DNA of 59,802 bases. Origin: JANMES01 sp038229715. GTDB taxonomy: Bacteria; Planctomycetota; Phycisphaerae; Tepidisphaerales; Tepidisphaeraceae. The notes under the pieces were generated by a model. It was not told the DNA's origin and made no database searches. It worked only from the letters and a program-made list of their open reading frames with translations. The translations under genes were made by a program, and so were the position numbers. The DNA lies in contig JBBROD010000019.1 of the NCBI GenBank assembly GCA_038229715.1, forward strand, positions 1-59,802. The letters run 5' to 3'. Positions 32,742 to 39,997 of this stretch are shown here, in pieces. Numbering within the stretch: the stretch's first letter is position 1; each line of letters starts with the position of its first letter.

Positions 32742-33233
32742 CTACGAAGCGGCCAAAGGCTTGGATGAGGAACCCTTCTTGAACACGAACTTCTTCAAAA
32801 TCCCATCCACCGACAGCCACCCCGGCCCGAAGCAGATGAGGATCAGGCTGAGCAGCAGGAACGGAAATGCGGCGTCTTGAATGAATTTGTCAGGGTCCGA
32901 AAGGATGCTTTTCACCGCTTCGCGGCTGGCGGTCCAGTACGCCACGCAGAAGTTGAAAAACGTCGGCCAGGAAATCAGCCGTGTGCCGAGCCCCAGCATC
33001 CACAACACGCCGGCCACCAGTTCCGTGAGTCCGGAAACAATCGCGTTGAAGTGCGGCATGGGGATGCCGAGGTCTGTGAAATATTCGGTGACTTTGTCCA
33101 GATGCCTGAGGTGCCCCAATCCCGTCTCAGCCAACTGATACCCGAGCCACAGTCGCAGCGCGAGCAGGAAAATCGGCGCGACGAGCGTGCCGGCGTAGAT
33201 CAACTTTTCGTAACCCCAAACCGCGTATTTCAT
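32742..33233 (-). CDS. DoxX-family membrane protein
   Basis: A 163-aa integral membrane protein with about four hydrophobic segments. The DoxX pattern is visible: LALRLWLGYQLAETGLGHLRHLDKVTEYFTDLGIPMPHFNAIVSGLTELVAGVLWMLGLGTRLI, i.e. first helix, conserved FxxLGIP segment, second helix. A basic C-terminal tail (KKFVFKKGSSSK) is cytoplasmic. I take the ATG at 33233 behind ACGGAATGACT; an ATG two codons earlier is possible. Members are linked to redox stress and quinone chemistry, but the role is unassigned. It lies 46 bases before the DUF255 gene on the same strand and may be its operon partner. Confidence 0.8.
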   Translation of the reverse strand: MKYAVWGYEKLIYAGTLVAPIFLLALRLWLGYQLAETGLGHLRHLDKVTEYFTDLGIPMPHFNAIVSGLTELVAGVLWMLGLGTRLISWPTFFNFCVAYWTASREAVKSILSDPDKFIQDAAFPFLLLSLILICFGPGWLSVDGILKKFVFKKGSSSKPLAAS

Positions 33234-33349
33234 AGTCATTCCGTGTAAATGTCTGCAGCTATTTTGATACCCACGAGAGTCTGAACCGCTGCTGGAGGAA
33301 TCAAACCCGGAAAGCGGACGGAACATTCCCAATCCCGCCGGATTTCAAT

Positions 33350-33420
33350 CTGGAGGGCGGGTGTCCCCACCCGCCGGGCCTGCCGAAATCCGCGGCGGCT
33401 GGGGACAGCGCGCCCTCCAA
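33350..33420. repeat. REPIN-like palindromic unit, copy 2
   Basis: Same architecture as the unit at 29-108: CTGGAGGGCGGGTG...CACCCGCC followed by GGCGGCTGGGGACAGCGCGCCCTCCAA. The right hairpin carries a small change (CAGCGCGCC for CAGCCGCC). Confidence 0.8.
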
Positions 33421-33455
33421 CGCCCGACCAGCGTTCGTTGCCGGGATCGCTATAG

Positions 33456-33716
33456 CGCATTAAACTTCCCGACTGGGGAAATGGAAAGATTGGCCTGATC
33501 CTTGGGAATTGGCATCATTCATCTCGACACGGTGATCTGGATTCTTCTCGCGTGATTTTTCCCGCGCGCACGAGGGAAACGTTGGATTGGGAAACTGTGA
33601 ACAAGCTGTGTGAACAGAATCCTGATTTCGCGAAGTTTCTGAAAGACGTAAAAATAGATTTTGATGCGAGAGAGATTCATGGGTCCAAATACGATCCAAT
33701 TGTTGACCCGGCATGA
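33456..33716 (+). pseudogene. Open-frame remnant without proper start
   Basis: The plus strand reads without stops from 33456 to a TGA at 33714-33716. The translation includes KLPDWGNGKIGLILGNW, TLDWETVNKLCEQNPDF and REIHGSKYDPIVDPA. The composition looks like real protein, but no ATG opens it; a GTG at 33552 would give ~54 aa. It is boxed between two REPIN-like units. I read it as the tail of a gene broken by repeat insertion, but it could be chance. Confidence 0.3.
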
Positions 33717-33726
33717 GATTGAATGG

Positions 33727-33796
33727 CTGGCGGGCGGGTGTCCTCACCCGCCGGGTTATACAGAATGCGCGGCGGCTGGGGACAGCCGCCCTCCAA
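33727..33796. repeat. REPIN-like unit upstream of RAYT, copy 3
   Basis: CTGGCGGGCGGGTGTCCTCACCCGCC, then GGCGGCTGGGGACAGCCGCCCTCCAA. It ends ten bases before the AGGAGG ribosome-binding site of the RAYT gene, so it sits in that gene's 5' leader. Confidence 0.82.
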
Positions 33797-33818
33797 GGTC
33801 TTGCCAGGAGGTGTACGA

Positions 33819-34271
33819 ATGGGGCAATTGCCGGATCGTCATCGACCGAATCATGCGATTCATCCTGTGACGCATCGGCCGACTTTGGTGTTCCTCACGG
33901 TTTGCACCAGGGATCCCAAGCGTCTGCTCGACAACCCCACAGCACACGATGCGATTGTTCGCGCGTGGACTTCGGCTGCGGCGTGGCGAGTCGGGCGGTA
34001 TGTGATTATGCCGGATCATGTGCATTTGTTTGTGACCCCTGGCACGCCGCAACTGCCGTTGATCAACTGGCTGAAATTCTGGAAACGCGGGTTGTCCACG
34101 GTGCTGGGGGCGAATTCGTGGCAGGACGACTATTGGGATTACACGCTTCGGTCCAACGACAGTTACGCGGACAAGTGGGATTACGTTCGTCGCAATCCGG
34201 AGCGCGCGGGATGGGTCGCCCGAGCGGAGGATTGGCCCTATCAAGGGGTGCTGAACGACCTCCAGTGGTGA
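33819..34271 (+). CDS. REP-associated tyrosine transposase (RAYT)
   Basis: A 150-aa Y1-type (IS200-like) HUH transposase. The metal-binding HUH motif is in VIMPDHVHLFVTP, the catalytic tyrosine lies in the helix NDSYADKWDYVRRNPERAGW, and LVFLTVCTRDPKRLL is the usual first strand. RAYTs are single-copy domesticated relatives that act on REP palindromes. I start at ATG 33819 because AGGAGGTGTACGA precedes it; a longer frame back to 33723 would translate the REPIN-like unit. Identical-type units flank the gene at 33727-33796 and 34275-34344, the typical RAYT arrangement. Confidence 0.92.
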   Translation: MGQLPDRHRPNHAIHPVTHRPTLVFLTVCTRDPKRLLDNPTAHDAIVRAWTSAAAWRVGRYVIMPDHVHLFVTPGTPQLPLINWLKFWKRGLSTVLGANSWQDDYWDYTLRSNDSYADKWDYVRRNPERAGWVARAEDWPYQGVLNDLQW

Positions 34272-34274
34272 TGA

Positions 34275-34344
34275 CTGGAGGGCGGGTGTCCTCACCCGTC
34301 GGGGCTTGGGGAATACGCGGCGGCTGAGGACAGCCGCCCTCCAA
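34275..34344. repeat. REPIN-like unit downstream of RAYT, copy 4
   Basis: Begins four bases after the RAYT stop: CTGGAGGGCGGGTGTCCTCACCCGTC and GGCGGCTGAGGACAGCCGCCCTCCAA. It has the same orientation as the upstream copy. Confidence 0.82.
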
Positions 34345-34510
34345 CGTTTATCGCGGTATTGTGAGCTGCGGGCAAAAACCTGAGACGTCAATGACGCAGG
34401 AATAAATACCTAAAAAAATACTAACACTTGGATCGAACCTGTGGTATAATACGATCGTGTCAGCCGCTCTTTGGCAATCCGGGCTTGATTCGATGTTCCT
34501 GCAACAACCC

Positions 34511-34564
34511 GCCAGCAACCGTTTGGAACCGTTTGGAACCGTTCACAACCACTTGCAACCGCAC
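34511..34564. repeat. Five 10-bp direct repeats, helically phased
   Basis: Units ending in AACC recur exactly every ten bases: GCCAGCAACC, GTTTGGAACC, GTTTGGAACC, GTTCACAACC, ACTTGCAACC. They are followed within ten bases by an AT-rich stretch. One-turn spacing would put a bound protein on one face of the helix. Confidence 0.7.
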
Positions 34565-34741
34565 TAATCAGTCGATAAGTGTTTATTATATATAAATTTA
34601 TGAGATATTAACCCGTGCGGACGGGGATTTTCTTCGAAAATGGAGTAATCGCGGGCGTCGCTTGTGGGCGGGATGGTTCCGCACAATCAGCCGATCATGG
34701 CTGATGCACGGCTCGGCTGATTTTTGGAAGGTGTGGGTCGT

Positions 34742-34806
34742 AAGTTGTAAGTTTGGGGTTGTGGGTTGGAATTGGCGCTCCGTCCAATCCACAATCCACA
34801 ACAACC
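34742..34806. repeat. Heptad-type inverted repeat, family H
   Basis: Left arm words GTAAGTTGTAAGTTTGGGGTTGTGG-type and right arm CCACAATCCACAACAACCCC-type pair imperfectly around TTGGA...TCCAA. It resembles family E in being made of short degenerate words. Confidence 0.5.
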
Positions 34807-34992
34807 CCGCATCCAAACCCCATCGCCGCGTGAGCGTTGCAATGTCACGGCAGTCACACAATGTTCCAATCGGCCGTTTCTTACTGGAAAATGTCGACCA
34901 ACTCCGATACAACGGTGGGGCTTACACTGGCAGAACTGGCTCGATGGACCGAGCCGGCGGGCTGGGTTCGCACCCTTCTATGAGGGCCACGG

Positions 34993-35763
34993 ATGGCAAA
35001 ATCTGCTTACATCATGTTGTTGGGCTTGGGTTTGGCGGCTGGGTGTCAGGACGGGCCTTCGGGCGTGTCGACCTCGCCGCAGCCGAACTTTAACGCGCCG
35101 GTGATCGCGCGTCGGACGACGCCCGCGCCGCCCGCACCGACCGGGCTTGCGGGTCGGCCGGTGAAACCGTCGCCGGTGGTGCCCGGGCGATCGAAGCCGC
35201 CGGTCGTGGTTGCCAGCAACACGCCGCGCGAGTGGATACCGAGCGCACCAGCCCGGCCGTGGCGGTACATCGTGATCCACCACAGCGACACCGCCGACGG
35301 CAACGCCGCCAAGTTCGACGCCGCCCATCGCGCTAAAGGTTGGGACGAACTCGGGTATCACTTCGTGATCGGCAACGGCGCCGGCAGCGGCGACGGGCAA
35401 GTCGAAGTCGGCCCGCGCTGGCCGAAGCAGAAGTGGGGCGCCCACGCCAAGACGCCTGACAATCGCTACAACGATTACGGCGTAGGCATTTGCCTGGTCG
35501 GAAACTTTGAAGTCACTCGCCCGACGACCGCGCAGATGAAATCGACCGCGAAGCTGGTGGCGTATCTGATGAAGACGTACCGCATTTCGCCGAACAACAT
35601 CGTCGGCCATCGCGACACCAAGCCGACGGATTGCCCCGGCCGGAACATGAATCTGGCGACCGTCCGCCAGATGGCGACCGCGATGCTAGCCGACAGCGGC
35701 TGGACCCCCGACGCCGCCACCATCGCCGCCGGCGAGGAGCTTCTGAAGGCGTCCGGCCAGTAG
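34993..35763 (+). CDS. Lipoprotein N-acetylmuramoyl-L-alanine amidase / PGRP-like
   Basis: A 256-aa zinc amidase domain (Amidase_2/PGRP) predicted to cleave the amide between muramic acid and the stem peptide in the periplasm. The lipobox is LAAG/C with Cys18. A Pro-rich linker of ~60 residues reaches out to the domain. Zinc ligands: first His in YIVIHHSDTADG near residue 94, then His in NIVGHRDTKPTDCPG near 206 with Cys near 214. The segment NDYGVGICLVGNFEVTRPT is a typical amidase strand. Shine-Dalgarno GAGGGCCACGG. The tRNA-Pro gene follows after ~120 bases. Confidence 0.88.
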   Translation: MAKSAYIMLLGLGLAAGCQDGPSGVSTSPQPNFNAPVIARRTTPAPPAPTGLAGRPVKPSPVVPGRSKPPVVVASNTPREWIPSAPARPWRYIVIHHSDTADGNAAKFDAAHRAKGWDELGYHFVIGNGAGSGDGQVEVGPRWPKQKWGAHAKTPDNRYNDYGVGICLVGNFEVTRPTTAQMKSTAKLVAYLMKTYRISPNNIVGHRDTKPTDCPGRNMNLATVRQMATAMLADSGWTPDAATIAAGEELLKASGQ

Positions 35764-35886
35764 AAATCGCCGGAAACGGAGGTGCAATTGCAGGGTCAGT
35801 GAGCCGACGATCACGCGCTTGCAACCCCGCCCGCCGCCGGTAAACTAGCCCGACTCGCCGTCATCCACGGCGAAACGGGTTCATCC

Positions 35887-35961
35887 CGGGGTGTAGCTCA
35901 GCTTGGCTAGAGCGCTTCGTTCGGGACGAAGAGGTCGCAAGTTCGAATCTTGTCACCCCGA
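35887..35961 (+). tRNA. tRNA-Pro (anticodon CGG)
   Basis: Full cloverleaf of 75 nt: acceptor CGGGGTG/CACCCCG with discriminator A, D-arm with GCTCAGC...GGCTAGAGC, anticodon stem CTTCG/CGAAG with loop TTCGGGA giving anticodon CGG, T-arm GCAAG TTCGAAT CTTGT (one wobble pair). CCA is not encoded. The 3' half is overlapped on the minus strand by the end of a serine recombinase gene, indicating use as an integration site. Confidence 0.95.
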
Positions 35962-35968
35962 CTTGACG
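35952..35968 (+). other. Candidate attachment site at tRNA-Pro 3' end
   Basis: GTCACCCCGACTTGACG covers the last ten tRNA bases and seven beyond. A near copy, GTCACCCCGA-TTGACG, lies at 55208-55223 in the same orientation with one base missing. Both coincide with the codons for Arg-Gly-Asp near the C-terminus of a serine recombinase on the minus strand, so each recombinase seems to carry the site in its own 3' end. Confidence 0.5.
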
Positions 35969-37470
35969 GGACTTTCAGCCCTTCGACGAGCATGTCGAAG
36001 GGTTTTCGCACGGTGGGGACGAGCGATTCTGCTTCCAGCGAAAAGTTCAATACGACGATTTCGACCAATTTCCGTTTTTTCCGCAGAATCGGCCGTAAGC
36101 CACTTCTCAGTCAGGGATTGAGAAAGTTCAAAAGTCTTGAGCGCCACGTCGGCCTGTTCCTCGCGATTTCGGTCGGTGGAGTCGAGTTGGGTGCCGAAGT
36201 CGGCAATACGATCACGCAGTTCGGTGTTCTTGGCGGCGAAGGTGTCGGCGTCGATTTCGTTCAGCAAGCGCAGGTTCAGCAATCGGGCCTGCTGCTCGCG
36301 TAGGAGCGTCATCTCCCGCTCGATTCGGCCAATGTTCTGACGCGACGATTGCTGCTGCTGCGTGGCCCAGTTGCGGATCTCGCGGGTAAACCAGTCGCGA
36401 ACCGTGTCCTGCTGCTTCATCCTGCTGAACAGCGCCAGTACCTGCTCATCGATCTGTTGCTCACGCAAGCGCACCCGGGGATGGCCCGACCGGTTGTAGA
36501 GCGTGCAGCGGTAGTAAATGTATTCCTTGCCGGTCGATTTCTTCACGATCTTTTCGCCGGTCACCAAGTTGCCGCAGTGGGCGCAGCGGATCAAGCCGCC
36601 AGCGTAGAACAAGTCATTGCTCTGATAGACATGCTCACCCATCAGCGCCTGCACGCGATTGAATGTCGCGCGGTCAATGATCGGCGGATGAACGCCTTGG
36701 TGCCATTGGCCTTGGTATCGAAGGTCACCGATGTAGCAGCGGTCGCGGAGGATGTTGTGGATTTTGCTACGTGTCCACGCCGGCTTCTCGGGCAGGTAGT
36801 TGATGCCGTCCTTGGCCAGCCGCTGGCAGATCATGTCCAGCGTGTGTCGTTCAAAGGCGTAGAGCCGGAAGATAAAGCGGACGTTCTCCGCAGCCTGCGG
36901 ATCAATCTCGACCACACTGCGGCCGTTGATGCGAATGTTGCTGTAGCCATACGGCGTCAATCCGACGAACAGACCTGACTGCACGCGCCGGGCCAAACCT
37001 TCTTTTACATCGAGTGACTGCTGCTCGGTGTAAAAGGAAGCCATCGACGCCAGCACGCGGCGCTGCATCCGCCCGGCGGGTGTGCTCTCCGTCGGCTGGC
37101 TGACGGCGATCAGCGGAACGCCATTGACGCTTTCCAGCCGCTCGAGTTCGACGTAATCGAACAAGTTCCTTGCCGCCCGGTCGATCTTGTAGACGAGCAG
37201 CCCGTCGATCGATTCGGCATTCTCCTTCGCATAGGCAAGCATCTCCTTAAAGACCTTCCGCTCGGCGCTTTTGCTGGCCGTCTCGGCGACGCGAAAGAGC
37301 TTGACGATCGAACCGCCCTGACGCTCGGCATACTTGGTCAACGCATCAACCTGCACGTCCAGACTAAAACCTTCCCGCTCCTGCTCGCGGCTGCTGACGC
37401 GGGCCAGAGCGATAAATCGCTTCGACTGAGACGTGGTTCGGCTTGGGCGTGGTTTCATCGGCGGCTCCAT
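35953..37470 (-). CDS. Large serine recombinase, frameshifted near C-terminus
   Basis: Site-specific recombinase of 505 aa as read. The resolvase domain has the catalytic Ser in ALARVSSREQ (about residue 26) and the DRAARN arginine motif. The recombinase domain (PYGYSNIRINGRSVVEIDPQAAENVRFIF) and zinc ribbon (CAHCGNLVTGEK ... YYRCTLYNR) follow, then a coiled coil. After WLTADSAEK the frame degenerates (TEIGRNRRIELFAGSR). Skipping one base in the A6 run at 36075-36080 restores RKLVEIVVLNFSLEAESLVP...KPFDMLVEGLKVPSSRGDKIRTCDLFVPNEAL, stopping at 35907-35909 inside the tRNA. So the original gene was 35907-37470, with a +1 frameshift or a sequence error. It lies at the tRNA end of the mobile region and was probably its integrase. 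Confidence 0.88.
   Translation of the reverse strand: MEPPMKPRPSRTTSQSKRFIALARVSSREQEREGFSLDVQVDALTKYAERQGGSIVKLFRVAETASKSAERKVFKEMLAYAKENAESIDGLLVYKIDRAARNLFDYVELERLESVNGVPLIAVSQPTESTPAGRMQRRVLASMASFYTEQQSLDVKEGLARRVQSGLFVGLTPYGYSNIRINGRSVVEIDPQAAENVRFIFRLYAFERHTLDMICQRLAKDGINYLPEKPAWTRSKIHNILRDRCYIGDLRYQGQWHQGVHPPIIDRATFNRVQALMGEHVYQSNDLFYAGGLIRCAHCGNLVTGEKIVKKSTGKEYIYYRCTLYNRSGHPRVRLREQQIDEQVLALFSRMKQQDTVRDWFTREIRNWATQQQQSSRQNIGRIEREMTLLREQQARLLNLRLLNEIDADTFAAKNTELRDRIADFGTQLDSTDRNREEQADVALKTFELSQSLTEKWLTADSAEKTEIGRNRRIELFAGSRIARPHRAKTLRHARRRAESPVKSG
35979..36006 (+). terminator. Terminator for tRNA-Pro inside recombinase 3' end
   Basis: Nine-bp stem CCCTTCGAC/GTCGAAGGG with loop GAGCAT and a TTTT run, 18 bases after the tRNA. 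On the other strand, in the undisturbed frame, the same bases encode KPFDMLVEGL of the recombinase. Confidence 0.7.
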
Positions 37471-37528
37471 TTGCAGGCCGTAGGAGGCCGTGATCCATGG
37501 CGGTTGTCAAGCCAAATCTCGACTGGGC

Positions 37529-37954
37529 TTACGGATGGAAAACTACATCAAGTCGCGACATCAGGGTGAAATACAGGTCTTCAACCATTTCGTCGGTTAG
37601 CGCTTGTGGAGCGGTCTTCATGTCACGGCGGTAGACCAGCCACCCGCCGTCTTCCATTGTAGTCGAATCAGTGTCTAACGGATGTGGATTCCGCAACCGA
37701 GCCTCGACGGACGGACGATCGCCGTCAGGAACGGGAATGTCCGGCGAGGCGATGATCGACAGCAGGCTGTCGTGGTGCTCGGTGAACACGATCTTGACGC
37801 TGTGAGTCAGCTTTCCCGCTTTGACCGACAGCTCGTTCAGACCGCTTCGCTCGAACGGGATCTTGTTTGCCGCGAAGTACGGCTGGATCTTGTCGATCAG
37901 ATTCTGGCGTGGGATCTGGGTCTTGGCGCTCTTTGGCTTGGATTTCTTGCTCAT
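37529..37954 (-). CDS. Hypothetical protein next to recombinase
   Basis: A 141-aa protein without recognised family. N-terminus SKKSKPKSAKTQIPRQ is basic; the rest reads like a compact alpha/beta fold (LIDKIQPYFAANKIPFERSGLNELSVKAGKLTHSVKIVFTEHHDSLLSIIASP ... DEMVEDLYFTLMSRLDVVF). It has no membrane segment. I choose ATG 37954 because AAGGAACATGCC precedes it at good distance; ATG 37960 is possible. It lies 58 bases upstream of the recombinase on the same strand, so it probably belongs to the mobile element. Confidence 0.6.
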   Translation of the reverse strand: MSKKSKPKSAKTQIPRQNLIDKIQPYFAANKIPFERSGLNELSVKAGKLTHSVKIVFTEHHDSLLSIIASPDIPVPDGDRPSVEARLRNPHPLDTDSTTMEDGGWLVYRRDMKTAPQALTDEMVEDLYFTLMSRLDVVFHP

Positions 37955-38231
37955 TGGCATGTTCCTTGGTTGGAGTTCGCGACGGTGACCACAGGACATC
38001 GAACAGTCGACGAACGGTCAGCAGTATGTCGATCACTTCGTCATCGCCCAGCGCGCGGCCGTAGATCGGCTCCCACACGCGGCGTGCGTCAGCCATGGCT
38101 TCAGGCGTGATGCCGGCCGGGAGAAGCGAAGATGAATCGGTGACTGCCACTCGGTCCTGTGCAAAGGCGGATCGAGCAGCAGACACCGATGGCGCAGCGC
38201 CACTGGCGGAAGGAAACGTTCCTTCGCGCAA
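37725..38231 (-). CDS. Possible small element gene, overlapping frame
   Basis: The first ~80 residues look like real protein: PAGITPEAMADARRVWEPIYGRALGDDEVIDILLTVRRLFDVLW, a helical segment of a kind seen in small genes beside planctomycete recombinases. The last ~75 residues overlap the gene at 37529-37954 in another frame and read like a shadow. Either the gene runs on through a long overlap, or a frameshift has removed its original stop. The true start is unclear (ATG at 38231 or at 38096). Confidence 0.4.
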   Translation of the reverse strand: MREGTFPSASGAAPSVSAARSAFAQDRVAVTDSSSLLPAGITPEAMADARRVWEPIYGRALGDDEVIDILLTVRRLFDVLWSPSRTPTKEHANEQEIQAKERQDPDPTPESDRQDPAVLRGKQDPVRAKRSERAVGQSGKADSQRQDRVHRAPRQPAVDHRLAGHSRS

Positions 38232-38675
38232 GCTCGATTCGGATGCAAAGGGGAGAGCTGGCGGACAGAGTATTGCCGCCCTAACTGGCGCGGCTCATCA
38301 TGGTCACAACTCGAGGCGAGAGCCCAGGCTTACGGTGCTTGGCACAGGTGGTGTCTGCCTTGAGGGGCATAACCAAGATGGCGCTAAACCGACTTACTGA
38401 AGGTCACCGACCCATTGTCTGCCGCATTGTAGACGCGCGCTGCTGGCCGTCAAATACGGACCAATATTTGTTCTGGGGGATCGGCAATCCTCACGTATCC
38501 TCCCAGAATAAAACTGGATAGATTCAAAATATTTATCGTTTTCTCGCGGAATATCGCGTGTTTTATCATTGACTCTTCACCATCGCTCGCGGTACCTCCT
38601 CGCCCCCTCAAGACCAGCGTCTTCTTTAGCGGTTCGCTTTGAATCGCAATCGCCGGTTTTGTTCTGGAGGTATTT
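38232..38675. other. Intergenic region before RadA-like gene
   Basis: About 440 bases between divergent element genes with no gene I can support. At 38471-38508 there is a dyad TTCTGGGGGAT / ATCCTCCCAGAA with a 16-base spacer, and an AT-rich stretch follows (38510-38560), a plausible promoter/operator zone for the cassette that starts at 38676. Confidence 0.45.
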
Positions 38676-39965
38676 ATGTCAGAACTCGATCCGATTCCCT
38701 TTCCGCCCCGTCCGCACGGCAGCTTGGCCGCCGTCAAGAAAGTCCGACAAGACACGATCACGCTCTGGCACAACCAGTGGCTGAGCGATTTCCTGGGCGA
38801 CATGATCCAAGGCGGAAGTTACCTGCTCGGCGGTGCGCCGGGCAGCCGCAAGAGCGGGCTGGCCATGCAGATCGCGCTGGATCTGGCCCGTCGCGATGAG
38901 TGCGTGCTGTTCATCCCGACTGAAGAGCCGCCGACCCGGCTGCTCGACAGGGCCGGTCCGATGATGTCAGGCTGGAGCGCCAAGGACATCATTGCCGGAT
39001 ACGCCAACTGCTGCGTTGTGAGGGAAAACCCCAGCATCGATCAACTGCCGGGCTATCTGACCCGGCAGGTCATCTCGCCCGACGGCTTGTTTCACAACCG
39101 CAACATCAAGCTGGTCATCCTCGACTCCGTGCAGGGTCAGGGGTTGCCGGCGACGGCCACACGCCGGTACGAACGGCTGTTTGAAGCCATCCGCCTCCTC
39201 TCGGCGGCGCGAATTACTACCCTGCTGATCAATCACGTCACCAAGCGGAACGAACTGGCCGGGCCGCGAACACTGGAGCACGCGGTCGATGCTGTACTCC
39301 TGCTTCGCAAAACCCCGGCGGCACGATTGCTGTTCTGCCTGAAAAACCGTTTCGGCCCGGCGGATCTGCGGGAACCGATGGTGCTCGGGCTCGATCCGAT
39401 CACATTGCGGTTGAATCCGTCGCCGCTGGGCAAGGCGATGGTCGCCGCGTCCCACACCTATCTGGGCGTCGGCACCGGCGCGACGCAGATTCAGGCCGGC
39501 GTGTCGCTGGCAACGCTCGGCTCGCGCGGCCGGGTGATGGCACCGGGGTTGCCCAAGGAAGAGATTCAGCAACTGGTCGGCTCGATCGCTCAGTTGCCGG
39601 GCATCGATCTGGACGATGTGGATTTCACCATCAACTGCCGCTTCCCCAGCACGCGGGCCTATCGCGGCAGTGTCGGGCTGGCAATGGCGATGGCGCTGCT
39701 CGGCAGTTACCTGCAGAAGCCCGTGCCGGCGAACTATCTGTATATCGGCGAAGTCGATCTCGGCCGGAACGTCTGTCCGCTGGACGATCAGTTCGTGAAC
39801 CAACTGGTGAACGACATCGGCGTCGGCACCTATTTCTCGGGCGGTTGGCGGATCTTCGTTCATCCGTCCGCCGCCGTCTCGCTGCCGCGGGGTGACGGCA
39901 TTGAAGTCGTCCCCTGTGAGCGGCTGGAGCAGGCGCTCTACGCCACTTGGCCGGAACTGCGCTGA
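38676..39965 (+). CDS. RadA/Sms-like recombination ATPase, element-borne
   Basis: A 429-aa protein with the RadA layout minus its N-terminal Cys4 zinc finger. RecA-like ATPase: Walker A GGAPGSRKSG with Lys59, Walker B KLVILDSVQGQG, and the RadA-specific KNRFG motif (LLFCLKNRFGPADLREP, near residue 220). The C-terminal ~170 residues match the Lon-protease-like domain of RadA (FTINCRFPSTRAYRGSVGLAMAMALLGSYLQKPVP ... YIGEVDLGRNVCPLDD). RadA drives branch migration in recombination; an element copy could help integration or repair. GGAGG lies 5-10 bases before ATG. It is the first gene of a plus-strand cassette ending in a serine recombinase. Confidence 0.82.
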   Translation: MSELDPIPFPPRPHGSLAAVKKVRQDTITLWHNQWLSDFLGDMIQGGSYLLGGAPGSRKSGLAMQIALDLARRDECVLFIPTEEPPTRLLDRAGPMMSGWSAKDIIAGYANCCVVRENPSIDQLPGYLTRQVISPDGLFHNRNIKLVILDSVQGQGLPATATRRYERLFEAIRLLSAARITTLLINHVTKRNELAGPRTLEHAVDAVLLLRKTPAARLLFCLKNRFGPADLREPMVLGLDPITLRLNPSPLGKAMVAASHTYLGVGTGATQIQAGVSLATLGSRGRVMAPGLPKEEIQQLVGSIAQLPGIDLDDVDFTINCRFPSTRAYRGSVGLAMAMALLGSYLQKPVPANYLYIGEVDLGRNVCPLDDQFVNQLVNDIGVGTYFSGGWRIFVHPSAAVSLPRGDGIEVVPCERLEQALYATWPELR

Positions 39966-39997
39966 ACCACCCCCATTCCATTTAATAAGGAGTCCCC

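Larger units (their letters stand above)
33234..33818. other. Repeat-rich intergenic region before RAYT
   Basis: Contains two REPIN-like units (33350-33420 and 33727-33796) and, between them, an open frame remnant (33456-33716). There is no complete gene. Confidence 0.6.
34345..34992. other. 650-base gap: promoter-like box, 10-bp array, AT-rich tract
   Basis: I find no convincing protein gene. In order: a perfect TATAAT at 34445-34450 with no clear -35; five tandem ~10-bp units at 34511-34564; an AT-rich stretch at about 34573-34606; a heptad-style inverted repeat at 34742-34806 (GTAAGTTGTAAGTTTGGGG... against TCCACAATCCACAACAACCCC). The region could host a small RNA, but nothing recognisable is seen. 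Confidence 0.45.

Noticed and set aside
33723..33818. N-terminal extension of the RAYT protein
   Set aside because: It would translate the upstream REPIN-like unit; AGGAGG lies directly before the ATG at 33819.
34515..34564. CRISPR array
   Set aside because: The tandem units are only ten bases, with no spacers and no cas genes in the window.
36075..36080. Programmed -1 frameshift in the recombinase gene
   Set aside because: The restored C-terminus needs a +1 shift; a -1 shift at this A run soon meets a stop (after about SKSSY).
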